Counted from the first letter of the stretch, positions 17,841 to 28,170 are shown. The stretch: 64,000 nucleotides of DNA from Sulfurimonas sp. (GCF_041583195.1 NZ_JBFHGL010000010.1:1-64000); one strand, 5' to 3'. Numbers and translations: made by a program. Notes: a model not told the origin generated them from the letters alone.

Positions 17841-19181
17841 CTACTCCCAAGGTGCAGCTTCACCTACAACTTTAAATACAGGGTTGTTAACGGCTGCACA
17901 TACATCTTTTGCTAAGTTTTCAAGTCCACCGTAAGCTCCGTAACTTACTTTTTTCTCTTGGTTTACATCAACAAAGGCTACTTTTTTCTTAATAGCTGTA
18001 TATAAACTTCTACCACCTGCTAGTAGTATGTCTACTTTGTGTTCATCTATAAGTGGACCTTGCTCATTTGCGGGAACTTTCATAAGTATATCTACATATT
18101 GTTTTGCGATCTCAACATCTTCAAGTGTAGCTTTACGAACACTTGTAGCTACCACTTCAATTCCAATATCTTGCAGTGCAGATGCTATAGACCAAGATTT
18201 ATTTCCACCCGTATTTAAGATAGCTTTTTTACCATCAAGTATTTTTCTGTATGGAATTAGTCTCTCTTCTAGTTTTGCTTCTTCCTCTGCAATAATTTTA
18301 TCTGCTCTTTTTGAAAGCTCTTCATCACCAAATGCATTTACAATCGAGCGGATTGCATTTGTAGTATCACGCTTTCCGTAAAAAGATACAGAAATGTAAG
18401 GTATGTTGTACTTTTCCTGCATTTTGCGAGTTAGTGTCACTAAAGATTTTGCACAAACAATTACATTCAGTTTAGCAGTATGTGCAGTTTGTATATCTTC
18501 TATACGACCATCACCAGCTAGAGTTGAAACTACTTTAATCCCTATTTTCTCTAGTATAGGAGTGTACTGCCACATATCACCCGTTACGTTGTACTCGCCA
18601 ATCAGATTTATACCAAACGGGTGTATCTCTTCAGGTTCACGAGTACCTATCAACTGACTTAGAACTGCTTCACCGCCAAGACGGCTTCCAAGGTTTTTAC
18701 TACCTACAAAACCAGGTGAATGTACAACTACTATAGGTAAACCGTGTTTTTCTTGCATACGTTTACATACGTTATCCATATCATCACCGATCATTGCAGT
18801 TACACAGGTTTCATATACAAATACAGCTTTTGGATTTTTATGTTTTATTACATACTCTATAGAATCTTCAAGTTTTTGATCTCCACCGAATATAACATCG
18901 TTTGTAGTTACATCAGTATAGTAACCAGTCACAGTGTTGTTCTCACCCTTATAACTAGTAGGTGTAGCTCTTGTCTCCCAAGAAGCCCCCTGACAAGTAG
19001 CAGGTGCATGAACTAAATGCACAGCATCAGCGTATGGAAAAAGTGCAATTTGAGCACCTTCAAAAGCACATCCACCGCTAGTAGCACCAGGTTTTGGTTT
19101 ATCACATGAACTTTTCTTTTTATCATTATGTGAACATGCCGATTCATTTAACAGTTCACGAATTAATTTTCTATTTACCAT
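17841..19181 (-). CDS. nifE: Nitrogenase cofactor scaffold subunit NifE
   Basis: 446 residues from ATG 19181, which has GGAG 8 bases upstream; the GTG three codons earlier sits on that site. NifE hallmarks are LLNESACSH, GCAFEGAQIALFPYADAVHL, ETCVTAMIGDD and GTREPEEIHPFG. It pairs with NifN as the scaffold that matures the iron-molybdenum cofactor. It is a single-gene unit with its own sigma-54 promoter and is 14 kb from nifN. That is unusual, because nifE and nifN are commonly adjacent. Confidence 0.95.
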   Translation of the reverse strand: MVNRKLIRELLNESACSHNDKKKSSCDKPKPGATSGGCAFEGAQIALFPYADAVHLVHAPATCQGASWETRATPTSYKGENNTVTGYYTDVTTNDVIFGGDQKLEDSIEYVIKHKNPKAVFVYETCVTAMIGDDMDNVCKRMQEKHGLPIVVVHSPGFVGSKNLGSRLGGEAVLSQLIGTREPEEIHPFGINLIGEYNVTGDMWQYTPILEKIGIKVVSTLAGDGRIEDIQTAHTAKLNVIVCAKSLVTLTRKMQEKYNIPYISVSFYGKRDTTNAIRSIVNAFGDEELSKRADKIIAEEEAKLEERLIPYRKILDGKKAILNTGGNKSWSIASALQDIGIEVVATSVRKATLEDVEIAKQYVDILMKVPANEQGPLIDEHKVDILLAGGRSLYTAIKKKVAFVDVNQEKKVSYGAYGGLENLAKDVCAAVNNPVFKVVGEAAPWE

Positions 19182-19221
19182 GATAACCACTCCATATCAT
19201 ATTTATATATATTATATCTAT

Positions 19222-19236
19222 ACATATATTATTCCA
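19222..19236 (-). promoter_or_regulatory. Sigma-54 promoter of nifE
   Basis: On the minus strand TGGAATAATATATGT has GG and GT at exact -24/-12 spacing, 40 bases before the nifE ATG. It is divergent from the site at 19258. Confidence 0.75.
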
Positions 19237-19257
19237 TAAATTCTACATAATATTTTA

Positions 19258-19272
19258 GGGAACAGATAATGT
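19258..19272 (+). promoter_or_regulatory. Sigma-54 promoter of the 19307-25077 operon
   Basis: GGGAACAGATAATGT has GG and GT at -24/-12 spacing, 34 bases before the ATG at 19307. Together with the nifE site it forms a back-to-back pair about 20 bases apart, with room for one shared activator region at most. Confidence 0.78.
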
Positions 19273-19306
19273 ATATTTACTAGTATATTTTTAGAAGGAT
19301 AGATAG

Positions 19307-19687
19307 ATGTTAGCAATACCATTAGATGAAAAAAACTCAACAATAATTTCTCAACTTTTCGGAAAAGCTCCATATTTTGGGCTTTATGACGGTGAAGATT
19401 TTAAAGTAATAGAAAACGCTGTAAAAGGTGACGGACCTGCAAGTGCAGATTTTCTAAAAGAACATGGTGTAACATCTACAATTTTCTACCATATGGGCGA
19501 GGGTGTATATAAATCTTTTGTAAAAAACAATATGGATGTATTTACAGCTGAACATACAGATTTGGAAGTTTCTCAGGCTCATGAGTTAAAAAAGAGCGGG
19601 CAACTTATAAAACTTGATGAGAGTAACTACAAAGAGTTACTTGATCCGGGTAATGGTAGTTCATGCCAATGTGGTTGTGAAGGTTAA
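19307..19687 (+). CDS. NifX-like FeMo-cofactor family protein with Cys tail
   Basis: 126 residues. The fold is the NifX / NifB-C-terminal type (LAIPLDEKN, SQLFGKAPYFGLYD, EHGVTSTIFYHMGEGVYK). The C-terminus ends CQCGCEG, three Cys that could hold metal or a cluster. It is the first gene of the operon after the sigma-54 site and is followed by cowN after 3 bases. It is one of three NifX-family genes here (4009, 19307, 20972). Cofactor precursor binding is inferred. Confidence 0.8.
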   Translation: MLAIPLDEKNSTIISQLFGKAPYFGLYDGEDFKVIENAVKGDGPASADFLKEHGVTSTIFYHMGEGVYKSFVKNNMDVFTAEHTDLEVSQAHELKKSGQLIKLDESNYKELLDPGNGSSCQCGCEG

Positions 19688-19690
19688 AAA

Positions 19691-20002
19691 ATGGCACAAG
19701 AACAAGAGAGAGACAGATATATAACTTTTAACAATATAGATTGTTATGAGAATGCAGCATTAGTTTTAGATGCTATGAATGATTTATTTAAATTAGAACC
19801 AGAATCAAAAAATGAACTTTGGGTAAGATTTATGGATAAAATACCTGATAACTACAGAGAAGAGTTTAGAAAACCGACAAATGATCACGATACACTTTAT
19901 CTAATCTGTGCAAACGTATTTTATATATATGATCTGTTTGAAGATTATGATTATGATCCTGGTCTTTTAGTATTAGAACAAGTTGAGTTGGAGTGTTGTT
20001 AA
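19691..20002 (+). CDS. cowN: N2-fixation sustaining protein CowN
   Basis: 103 residues. The N-terminal DRYITFNNIDCYENA and the C-terminal YLICANVFYIYDLFEDY with LLVLEQVELECC match CowN. CowN protects Mo-nitrogenase from carbon monoxide inhibition. It lies between a NifX-like gene and the Sel1-NifU fusion in a sigma-54 operon. Confidence 0.9.
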   Translation: MAQEQERDRYITFNNIDCYENAALVLDAMNDLFKLEPESKNELWVRFMDKIPDNYREEFRKPTNDHDTLYLICANVFYIYDLFEDYDYDPGLLVLEQVELECC

Positions 20003-20003
20003 A

Positions 20004-20975
20004 ATGGCAAAAGATCTAGAGTATTACCTATCACTTGATTACCCAATAGAGTGTTTCGCAGGTGAACATGAGGTAGGTGATGCTTATCTGGCACAGTTTA
20101 CTGACTTTGATGTAAAAGCTGCTAGTGAAGATTATGATGAGGCTATAGAACTGGCACATGAATATTTAGAAAAACATATAAAAAGACAACTGGAACTTGG
20201 TAAAGAGTTACCAAATCCAGGAGAAGGAGTAAGGTTTATGGAACACCGTGAGGCATTAAAAGCGTATAGAGAAAGAGATTATGAAAAAGCTTTAAACCTT
20301 TGGATGGAAGAGGTTAAGCACAAAAATGATCAAGCAATGACAAATATAGGTCTTATGTATTTAAAAGGTGAGGGAGTTGAAAAAGACTTCATTAAAGCTA
20401 GAGAATGGTTTGAAAAAGCGAGTGAGTACGGTAACGATTCTGCTAACTACAATTTAGCATTAATGTATCAAACAAAACTTGGTGTTGAAGAAGATCAAGA
20501 TGCGGCAGCAGACTACTTTAGACGTGCCGTTATGAAAAATCACCAAGGTGCAAACTTTAGACTTGGTCTTATGCTGCTTAAAGACAGAACAAATGAAGAT
20601 GGAGTAAAAGAGGGGTTTGAATGTATGCTAAGTGCAGCAAAAACAGGTCACCCAATGGCTCTAGCACAAATGGGTGGTGTAGATAAAGAACCAAACACTG
20701 CTTGTAAACCAAATAGTATGTTTCGTTCTTACTCTATAGAGAAGCAAGTAGAAGTAATTGAGGATGCAATCGATAGATATATAAGACCTATCCTTGTTAA
20801 AGACGGCGGTGATATAAAACTGCTTGATTATATTAATGATCCTGAGATTGAGATTAGACTTGCTTATCAAGGTAATTGTGCAGGTTGTTCTATGGCTTCA
20901 ACTAGCACATACGGAATTATTATGGATACTCTATCTCAAGTTATAGATGAAAACATTAGGTTATATGTAATATGA
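20004..20975 (+). CDS. Sel1-repeat protein fused to a NifU C-terminal domain
   Basis: 323 residues from ATG 20004, directly after the cowN stop; GGAG lies 11 bases upstream. Residues about 75-230 hold Sel1/TPR-like helical repeats (ALKAYRERDYEKALNLW, AMTNIGLMYLKGEG, SANYNLALMYQ, GANFRLGLMLL). Residues about 245-323 are an Nfu/NifU C-terminal domain with the cluster-binding GNCAGCSMAS. It may carry Fe-S clusters to a protein partner held by the repeats. The combination is unusual; the role is inferred. The end overlaps the next gene by 4 bases. Confidence 0.85.
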   Translation: MAKDLEYYLSLDYPIECFAGEHEVGDAYLAQFTDFDVKAASEDYDEAIELAHEYLEKHIKRQLELGKELPNPGEGVRFMEHREALKAYRERDYEKALNLWMEEVKHKNDQAMTNIGLMYLKGEGVEKDFIKAREWFEKASEYGNDSANYNLALMYQTKLGVEEDQDAAADYFRRAVMKNHQGANFRLGLMLLKDRTNEDGVKEGFECMLSAAKTGHPMALAQMGGVDKEPNTACKPNSMFRSYSIEKQVEVIEDAIDRYIRPILVKDGGDIKLLDYINDPEIEIRLAYQGNCAGCSMASTSTYGIIMDTLSQVIDENIRLYVI

Positions 20976-21334
20976 TTAAAATAGCTTTTGCATCTAAAGA
21001 CGGTATAAATGTTAATGAACACTTTGGATGGTGTGAAAAGTTTTATATCTATGGTGTAGATCAAGAACATTATGAACTTATCAAAGAGGTTGACTCATCT
21101 CAAAAACATGAGGCTGAAGTTGACAAACTTGAATATAAAATAGAGTCAATTGATAACAGTGATATTGTTTATGTAACACAGATAGGTCCAAAAGCTGCAA
21201 ATATGGTTAAGTATGCAGGTACATACCCTATGAAAGCTTCTAACGAAGATGAAAAAATAGAAGATGTTTTAAAATCTATGCAAAAACTTATGGATAATCC
21301 TCCACTCTGGTTAAAAAGGATCCTTTTAAAATGA
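20972..21334 (+). CDS. NifX-family protein
   Basis: 120 residues with the NifX pattern: IKIAFASKDG, VNEHFGWCEKFYIYG, VYVTQIGPKAANMV and a PPLWLKRILLK tail like that of NifX (4009). Compared with that protein it has an extra Cys next to the HFG motif. It overlaps its neighbours by 4 bases on both sides. It probably binds a FeMo-cofactor precursor. Confidence 0.85.
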   Translation: MIKIAFASKDGINVNEHFGWCEKFYIYGVDQEHYELIKEVDSSQKHEAEVDKLEYKIESIDNSDIVYVTQIGPKAANMVKYAGTYPMKASNEDEKIEDVLKSMQKLMDNPPLWLKRILLK

Positions 21335-22551
21335 GTGGAGCAATCAAGGTAAATAAAGATATATACTATATTGGTGTAAGTGATCCTGATATCAGAACGT
21401 TTGATATCATTATGAAAACTGCCAATGGTACTACATATAATTCATACCTTGTAAAAACAGAAGAAGGTGTGATCATCTTCGATACTGTTAAAAAAGAGTT
21501 TCAGGATCAGTTTTTTGCTAAAGTTGAATCTTTGTGTGATTATAAAGATATAAAGTATATAGTGATGCACCATCTTGAACCTGATCATAGTGGGGCCTTA
21601 CCTGAACTAACCAAAAAAGCTCCAAACGCAAAAATATTTATCTCACCAATGGCTCAACCGATGTTAAAGTCGATTGCTCAAAGTGATAATATGGAGTTTG
21701 AAACTGTTTGGACAAACAAAGAGCTTAAACTTGGGTCTAAAACATTAAAGTTTTTAAGTACTCCAAATCTTCACTGGCCTGAAACGATGAGTAGTTATTT
21801 AGTTGAAGATAAGGTTTTATTTAGCGGTGACGTATTTGGATCGCACTATTATGACAGCAGGGTTTTTGATGATCTTGTAGGTGATTTTGACTACGCTTTT
21901 AAATATTATTATGAACATATTATGAGACCTTTTAAAAGTGACGTTATAAAAGCACTTTCATTATATGAGACTCTTGATATAGACACTATATGTAATCTTC
22001 ACGGACCTATTATAAGAAATAATCCGAACAAATATATAGAACTTTATAAAAAGTGGAGTACTAAAGAAGATAGACACCACGGTAAAAAAATTATCTCTAT
22101 ATTTTACGTAACAAGTTATAAAAATACTAAAGATATGGCAGAAAGTATATATAACGGCATAGAGTCAAATGAAAGTTTAATTGCAAATATATATGACTTG
22201 ACTGCATTAGATGAAGAGAACATGTTGAGCATTTTAGAAGAGAGTACTGGAATTTTAATCGGAGCACCGACAATTAATGGCGATGTACCAAAACCTGTTT
22301 GGGATCTTCTGTCTTGTATGATGCTTTTAGAGAAAAAAGGTAAATTCGGAGGTTGTTTTGGAAGTTATGGTTGGAGCGGTGAGGCAGTTGAGATGATGAA
22401 TAGTAGATTAAAGGCTTTAAAGTTCCGTGTACCATTACAGCCTATGAAAGTTAAACTTATACCTACAAAAGAGGAGCTATTTGATTGCTACAATTTTGGT
22501 GTAGAATTTGGCGAAATTGTAAATGGAAAAATGGTGGAGATGACATTATGA
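21331..22551 (+). CDS. Flavodiiron protein (A-type flavoprotein)
   Basis: 406 residues in two domains: a metallo-beta-lactamase di-iron domain (HHLEPDHSGALPEL, SGDVFGSHYYD, LHGPIIRNN) and a flavodoxin domain (SIFYVTSYKNTKDMA, GAPTINGDVPKPVWD, GSYGWSGEAVEMM). These enzymes reduce oxygen to water or NO to N2O. In a nif operon the likely job is to remove oxygen. The start overlaps the previous gene by 4 bases. Confidence 0.93.
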   Translation: MSGAIKVNKDIYYIGVSDPDIRTFDIIMKTANGTTYNSYLVKTEEGVIIFDTVKKEFQDQFFAKVESLCDYKDIKYIVMHHLEPDHSGALPELTKKAPNAKIFISPMAQPMLKSIAQSDNMEFETVWTNKELKLGSKTLKFLSTPNLHWPETMSSYLVEDKVLFSGDVFGSHYYDSRVFDDLVGDFDYAFKYYYEHIMRPFKSDVIKALSLYETLDIDTICNLHGPIIRNNPNKYIELYKKWSTKEDRHHGKKIISIFYVTSYKNTKDMAESIYNGIESNESLIANIYDLTALDEENMLSILEESTGILIGAPTINGDVPKPVWDLLSCMMLLEKKGKFGGCFGSYGWSGEAVEMMNSRLKALKFRVPLQPMKVKLIPTKEELFDCYNFGVEFGEIVNGKMVEMTL

Positions 22552-22862
22552 CAAAATATGAAGAATTAGAAGCTAAAGTTACAAATCTTTTACAACACTT
22601 TGCAATTGATGATTATAGTAAAAATACTGTAGCACCTCGTGTGGCTAAAGTTTCTTTAGAAATGAATCATCTGTACCAAGATTTAGGTTTTGCAAGTCGT
22701 GTGGAAATGGGAAGATATATGCAAAGACATTTCCCAAAACTAAGCAGAATGAAACCAAAAGAGACACTATGGAAAAAATATCTTTATGATCTACTTTTAG
22801 AGACTGCTCCGGCATGCTCAGAATGTGATGACCAAGAGACATGTTTTTCATGTAAGATATAA
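22548..22862 (+). CDS. Short NifQ-like Cys protein
   Basis: 104 residues from ATG 22548 (ATGA overlap with the flavodiiron stop). The C-terminus LWKKYLYDLLLE, then CSECDDQETCFSC resembles the end of NifQ, which reads RWKKFFYRQL then Cys-rich. Here the spacing is C-X2-C-X5-C-X2-C rather than NifQ's C-X4-C-X2-C-X5-C, and the protein is much shorter than usual NifQ. NifQ donates molybdenum for cofactor synthesis. A mini-NifQ is the best guess, not certain. Confidence 0.6.
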   Translation: MTKYEELEAKVTNLLQHFAIDDYSKNTVAPRVAKVSLEMNHLYQDLGFASRVEMGRYMQRHFPKLSRMKPKETLWKKYLYDLLLETAPACSECDDQETCFSCKI

Positions 22863-24074
<1,212 letters not shown>

Positions 24075-24096
24075 AATAAATTAAAGGATATTAGTT

Positions 24097-25077
24097 ATGG
24101 CAAAAGGTAGTTTAGTAAGCGGATCAATTTGGGATGAGTATAGTAATATAGTTGTAGATAGAATGAATAACCCACAACATCAAGGGCATATTACAGAGGA
24201 AGAAGCTGAAGCGATGAATGCAAAGCTTATCGTAGCTGACTTTGGAGCTGAGAGTTGTGGTGATGCAGTAAGACTTTACTGGGCGGTTGAAAAAGATACT
24301 GATAAGATTATTGGAAGTAAATTTAAAAGTTTCGGTTGTGGTACTGCGATCGCTAGTAGTGATATTATGACTGAGCTTTGTATGGGTAAAACTGTAGATG
24401 AAGCTGTTAAGATCACAAATATCGATGTTGAAAAAGCTATGCGTGATACTCCAGACGTTCCTGCTGTTCCACCTCAAAAAATGCACTGTTCTGTTATGGC
24501 ATATGACGTTATCAAAAAAGCGGCTGCAACTTACAAAGGTGTAGATATGGACAGCTTTGAAGAGGAACACATCATTTGTGAATGTGCTCGTGTAACTCAG
24601 GATAACCTGATTGATGTTATAAAAATCAATGATCTAAAAACTATAGAAGAGATTATAGACTTTACAAAAGCTGGTGGTTTTTGTAAATCTTGTATTGAAC
24701 CGGGTGGACACGAAGCAAAAGACGTATATTTAGTAGATATATTAAAACAAACTCGTGAAGAGATGGAGCGTGAACGTCTTCAAGAAGCTGCAAATACAGC
24801 GCCGGATGCAAAACCAGAGTTTAATAACATGAGCCTAGTTCAAAAAATTCGTGCTGTTGATGCAGTTATTGAAGAGTATGTACGTCCTATGCTTATCATG
24901 GATGGTGGAGATATGGAAGTTATAGATATCAAAGAAAATGGTGAACACCATGATATCTATATAAAATACCTTGGAGCATGTTCAACTTGTTCAACAGGTA
25001 GTACAGGTACACTTTATGCGATCGAGAGTACGCTAAAACAAAACCTTGATGACAACATAAGGGTAATGCCTATATAA
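24097..25077 (+). CDS. nifU: Fe-S scaffold protein NifU
   Basis: 326 residues with all three NifU domains: an IscU-like N-terminal domain (DFGAESCGDAVRLY, SFGCGTAIASSD), a central [2Fe-2S] domain (ICECARVTQDN, GGFCKSC) and a C-terminal Nfu domain (VRPMLIMDGGDMEV, LGACSTCSTGS). It assembles clusters for NifH and cofactor synthesis. It closes the operon; a perfect palindrome follows. Confidence 0.96.
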   Translation: MAKGSLVSGSIWDEYSNIVVDRMNNPQHQGHITEEEAEAMNAKLIVADFGAESCGDAVRLYWAVEKDTDKIIGSKFKSFGCGTAIASSDIMTELCMGKTVDEAVKITNIDVEKAMRDTPDVPAVPPQKMHCSVMAYDVIKKAAATYKGVDMDSFEEEHIICECARVTQDNLIDVIKINDLKTIEEIIDFTKAGGFCKSCIEPGGHEAKDVYLVDILKQTREEMERERLQEAANTAPDAKPEFNNMSLVQKIRAVDAVIEEYVRPMLIMDGGDMEVIDIKENGEHHDIYIKYLGACSTCSTGSTGTLYAIESTLKQNLDDNIRVMPI

Positions 25078-25086
25078 ATCTTCATA

Positions 25087-25114
25087 CATAACCAATATTT
25101 AAATATTGGTTATG
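25087..25114 (+). terminator. Perfect 28-bp palindrome after nifU
   Basis: CATAACCAATATTT (25087-25100) is followed at once by its inverse complement (25101-25114). A strong RNA hairpin results, 9 bases after the nifU stop. There is no long U-run, so it may terminate weakly or stabilise the nifSU end. Confidence 0.6.
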
Positions 25115-25173
25115 TTCCAAAAACTACAGGTTTTTGCATAAGATGTTCTGCAGTTATTTCAGAATAATCTAGC

Positions 25174-25179
25174 TATAAT
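25174..25179 (+). promoter_or_regulatory. Possible -10 element for the 25229 gene
   Basis: TATAAT, 49 bases before the ATG at 25229. No good -35 lies 16-18 bases upstream, and no sigma-54 pattern was seen. Confidence 0.35.
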
Positions 25180-25228
25180 ACTACACTCGTTTGTTCCACT
25201 TGATGAGATATTTTTTTTAAGGAAACCC

Positions 25229-26026
25229 ATGTTGTCTTCCATTACCATCAAGCGCAACAATCACTGGCTGTATCATTGCGAATCTGCAAACAAGCAAGAA
25301 ATGTTGACAAAGCTCATCTCTTATTATGCCAACAAATCAATACTCATTGCCGTTTCAAATAAAAACAACCTTTCACTTGAAGGTGCTGAGAACATTACCA
25401 TCATGAGCGATGATGAGATCATGGTTGCTGATGAGCAAAAGTTTGACCTCATAATCCATGCTGATCTTCCAGCACAAGCATCGCATTACATTAAGCGTTT
25501 GTCATGTGCAAAAGAACTATCAATTGGTCTATTGTTTCAAGATGAATCACAACTCCTTTACCAAATTGAAACCTTGTTAGGACGGACTATCACACAAAAA
25601 TATTTAGAGGGCTTTGAAGCAGTTAAAACTGTTCAAAAAGAGTTTCCAAAGCAGACTGAACATACTTCTAAAAACCACTCGCAAGAAACTCAAAAACCAC
25701 GCTATGAAAAGAAAAAGTTTGGCAAACCGTCAGATACTACCAAGCCTCGTCAGCGTAATCATCATAAAGACGGAACACTCCGTACAGACGAAGAGCGTGC
25801 AGAATATCATTCGCGCCGTACTGAATCTGGGATGAAGAAGAAAGCTGAACAAGACAAAAAACCTTTTACAAATAAGAAAAAATATGATAAAAAAGAGCCG
25901 TTTAATAAAAAGGGTAACTTTGAGAATAAAAAAAATGATCGTAATTCTGAGAACAAATTTGCACAACCAAAGAGAAAACCACGTGTCTTCAAGCTAAAAG
26001 TCTCAAAAAAAGATGGTGACAAGTAA
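25229..26026 (+). CDS. Helicase-C-like protein with a basic tail
   Basis: 265 residues with AAGGAAA before the ATG. Residues about 1-125 resemble the second RecA-like domain of DEAD-box RNA helicases (KSILIAVSNKN, FDLIIHADLPAQASHYIKRL), but no ATPase domain or Walker motif is present. Residues about 135-265 are rich in Lys, Arg, Asn and Gln and look disordered and RNA-binding. The function is unknown; an RNA-binding helper is possible. It is followed by YwbE after 2 bases. Confidence 0.65.
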   Translation: MLSSITIKRNNHWLYHCESANKQEMLTKLISYYANKSILIAVSNKNNLSLEGAENITIMSDDEIMVADEQKFDLIIHADLPAQASHYIKRLSCAKELSIGLLFQDESQLLYQIETLLGRTITQKYLEGFEAVKTVQKEFPKQTEHTSKNHSQETQKPRYEKKKFGKPSDTTKPRQRNHHKDGTLRTDEERAEYHSRRTESGMKKKAEQDKKPFTNKKKYDKKEPFNKKGNFENKKNDRNSENKFAQPKRKPRVFKLKVSKKDGDK

Positions 26027-26028
26027 GA

Positions 26029-26220
26029 ATGGATGGGAAAAAAAGAACAGATATAAAATCAGGTTCCAACGTCAGTATCGTTTTAAAGCAAGACCAAAGA
26101 AGCGGTAAATTGACAGACGGAATCGTAAAAGATATCCTTACAAATTCTGCAACACATCCACACGGCATAAAAGTAAGATTAACCAATGGGCATGTTGGAA
26201 GAGTCAAAGTAATTCATTAA
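26029..26220 (+). CDS. YwbE-family protein
   Basis: 63 residues. RTDIKSGSNVSIVLKQDQRS, then GKLTDGIVKDILTNS and HGIKVRLTNGHVGRV match the YwbE (DUF2196) family of small beta proteins of unknown function. It is coupled to the preceding basic protein and has no evident nif link. A weak 7-bp hairpin (26230-26246) follows. Confidence 0.85.
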   Translation: MDGKKRTDIKSGSNVSIVLKQDQRSGKLTDGIVKDILTNSATHPHGIKVRLTNGHVGRVKVIH

Positions 26221-26335
26221 TGAAGTTTTTTCTTATTTGATAAGAATATCTATTAGTAATCTACTTCAATTAAGACTTACTTTTGGAAAACAAAACATTC
26301 TTACATTTTCAAGTGTTCCAAAAAGCTTTAAAAAA

Positions 26336-26497
26336 TTAAAGATAAACAACTTCCTCAACATCCTCATAGTCATACGAATCTTTTTCTATATCATAATCAC
26401 AATCGTAATCATAACTCTCATGGCTCTGATTGTCCTCAGTTTCATTTTCTTCGTTTAACTCTTCGTCATCCCTGTAATCATATATATAAACTAACAT
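26336..26497 (-). CDS. Small acidic protein, 53 residues
   Basis: ATG at 26497 with AAAAGGA 6-7 bases upstream; TAA at 26338-26336. The peptide begins MLVYIYDYRDDEELNEEN and goes on as a run rich in Asp, Glu and Tyr (YDYDCDYDIEKD, YDYEDVEEVVYL), with one Cys. It is divergent from nifH, in a gap otherwise empty of genes. Good start signals and biased composition support a real gene; no family is recognised. It could be a metal or cation binder or a DNA mimic, but nothing proves either. Confidence 0.55.
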   Translation of the reverse strand: MLVYIYDYRDDEELNEENETEDNQSHESYDYDCDYDIEKDSYDYEDVEEVVYL

Positions 26498-26732
26498 GAT
26501 AAATCCTTTTATCTATAGAGTTAATAATATATCGACATAAATTACATCAATTTACACTTTTTGTATGTCAAAAACATTTTTGTTTGAGCAAAATTTGCAA
26601 AATTGTCAGCTTATAAAACAAATAATATTCTGTTATAAAAAAAGACAAAAAATCTCCGATTTAAATTTTTAATCCCTAAAATAGGGCTCTGTAGACAAAT
26701 TTGCAAATTCTTTTGCTTCAATGGTACATCTA
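26498..26732 (+). promoter_or_regulatory. nifH upstream control region with candidate NifA sites
   Basis: About 235 bases without a gene. Two TGT-N11-ACA elements occur at 26604-26620 and 26631-26647, some 85-130 bases before the -24 element, where NifA-bound upstream sequences normally lie. The classic spacing is TGT-N10-ACA, so these are off by one. AAATTTGCAAA also occurs twice (26591, 26698). No other signal was seen. Confidence 0.4.
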
Positions 26733-27696
<964 letters not shown>

Positions 27697-27777
27697 TTAA
27701 TACGTTGACCTTTTATTAAGTCACTAGTAGCTTTAAATACTAGAAAAAAATTAAAACGAAATACATAGGAGAAAAAT

Positions 27778-28137
27778 ATGTTTGTATGTGGTTATCATTT
27801 TCCAGCAAGTGAAGGGAACGATGTAGCTTTTGATAAAGTTATAGCAAAAGTTGAAGAAGGTGTAGATGCATCAGGTAAAACTGTTACATTAACAAGTGAA
27901 ACAAGAGAAGGTGTTCAGTTAGAAACTTTAGAAGTTCCTGCAGGTACTTTTGCTCATACTGCGTTCGTAGATTTCTTTGAATCAACTGAAGTAGAAGCTA
28001 AAGATGGATTCAAAATGGTTTATTACACTAATAAATACCAAATCAGTGAAATCTCTAAAACTGTTGATGGAGATGCAACAAAAGATTTATGTAAAAAATT
28101 AGATGACATGAATCTTTACAGAGTTAAAGTAGCGTAA
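27778..28137 (+). CDS. Unrecognised protein between nifH and nifD
   Basis: 119 residues with AGGAG 6 bases before the ATG. It begins MFVCGYHFPASEGND, has one N-terminal Cys and one late Cys (DLCKKLDD), and is mildly acidic and soluble in style. No PII (NifI) features are present, though NifI genes take this position in other diazotrophs. It lies 81 bases after nifH and 100 before nifD, in the same orientation, and uses similar codons. Co-expression with the structural genes suggests a nitrogenase partner; the family is not recognised. Confidence 0.8.
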   Translation: MFVCGYHFPASEGNDVAFDKVIAKVEEGVDASGKTVTLTSETREGVQLETLEVPAGTFAHTAFVDFFESTEVEAKDGFKMVYYTNKYQISEISKTVDGDATKDLCKKLDDMNLYRVKVA

Positions 28138-28170
28138 TTAGCTATTTTATATAAAGATATGGCTTTTGCC

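Noticed and set aside
18028-19016. Several + strand frames within nifE
   Set aside because: Antisense shadows of a well-conserved coding sequence; hydrophobic composition is typical of such shadows.
26237-26458. 73-residue hydrophobic + strand frame
   Set aside because: It is the antisense of the acidic minus-strand ORF, which has the better start signal.
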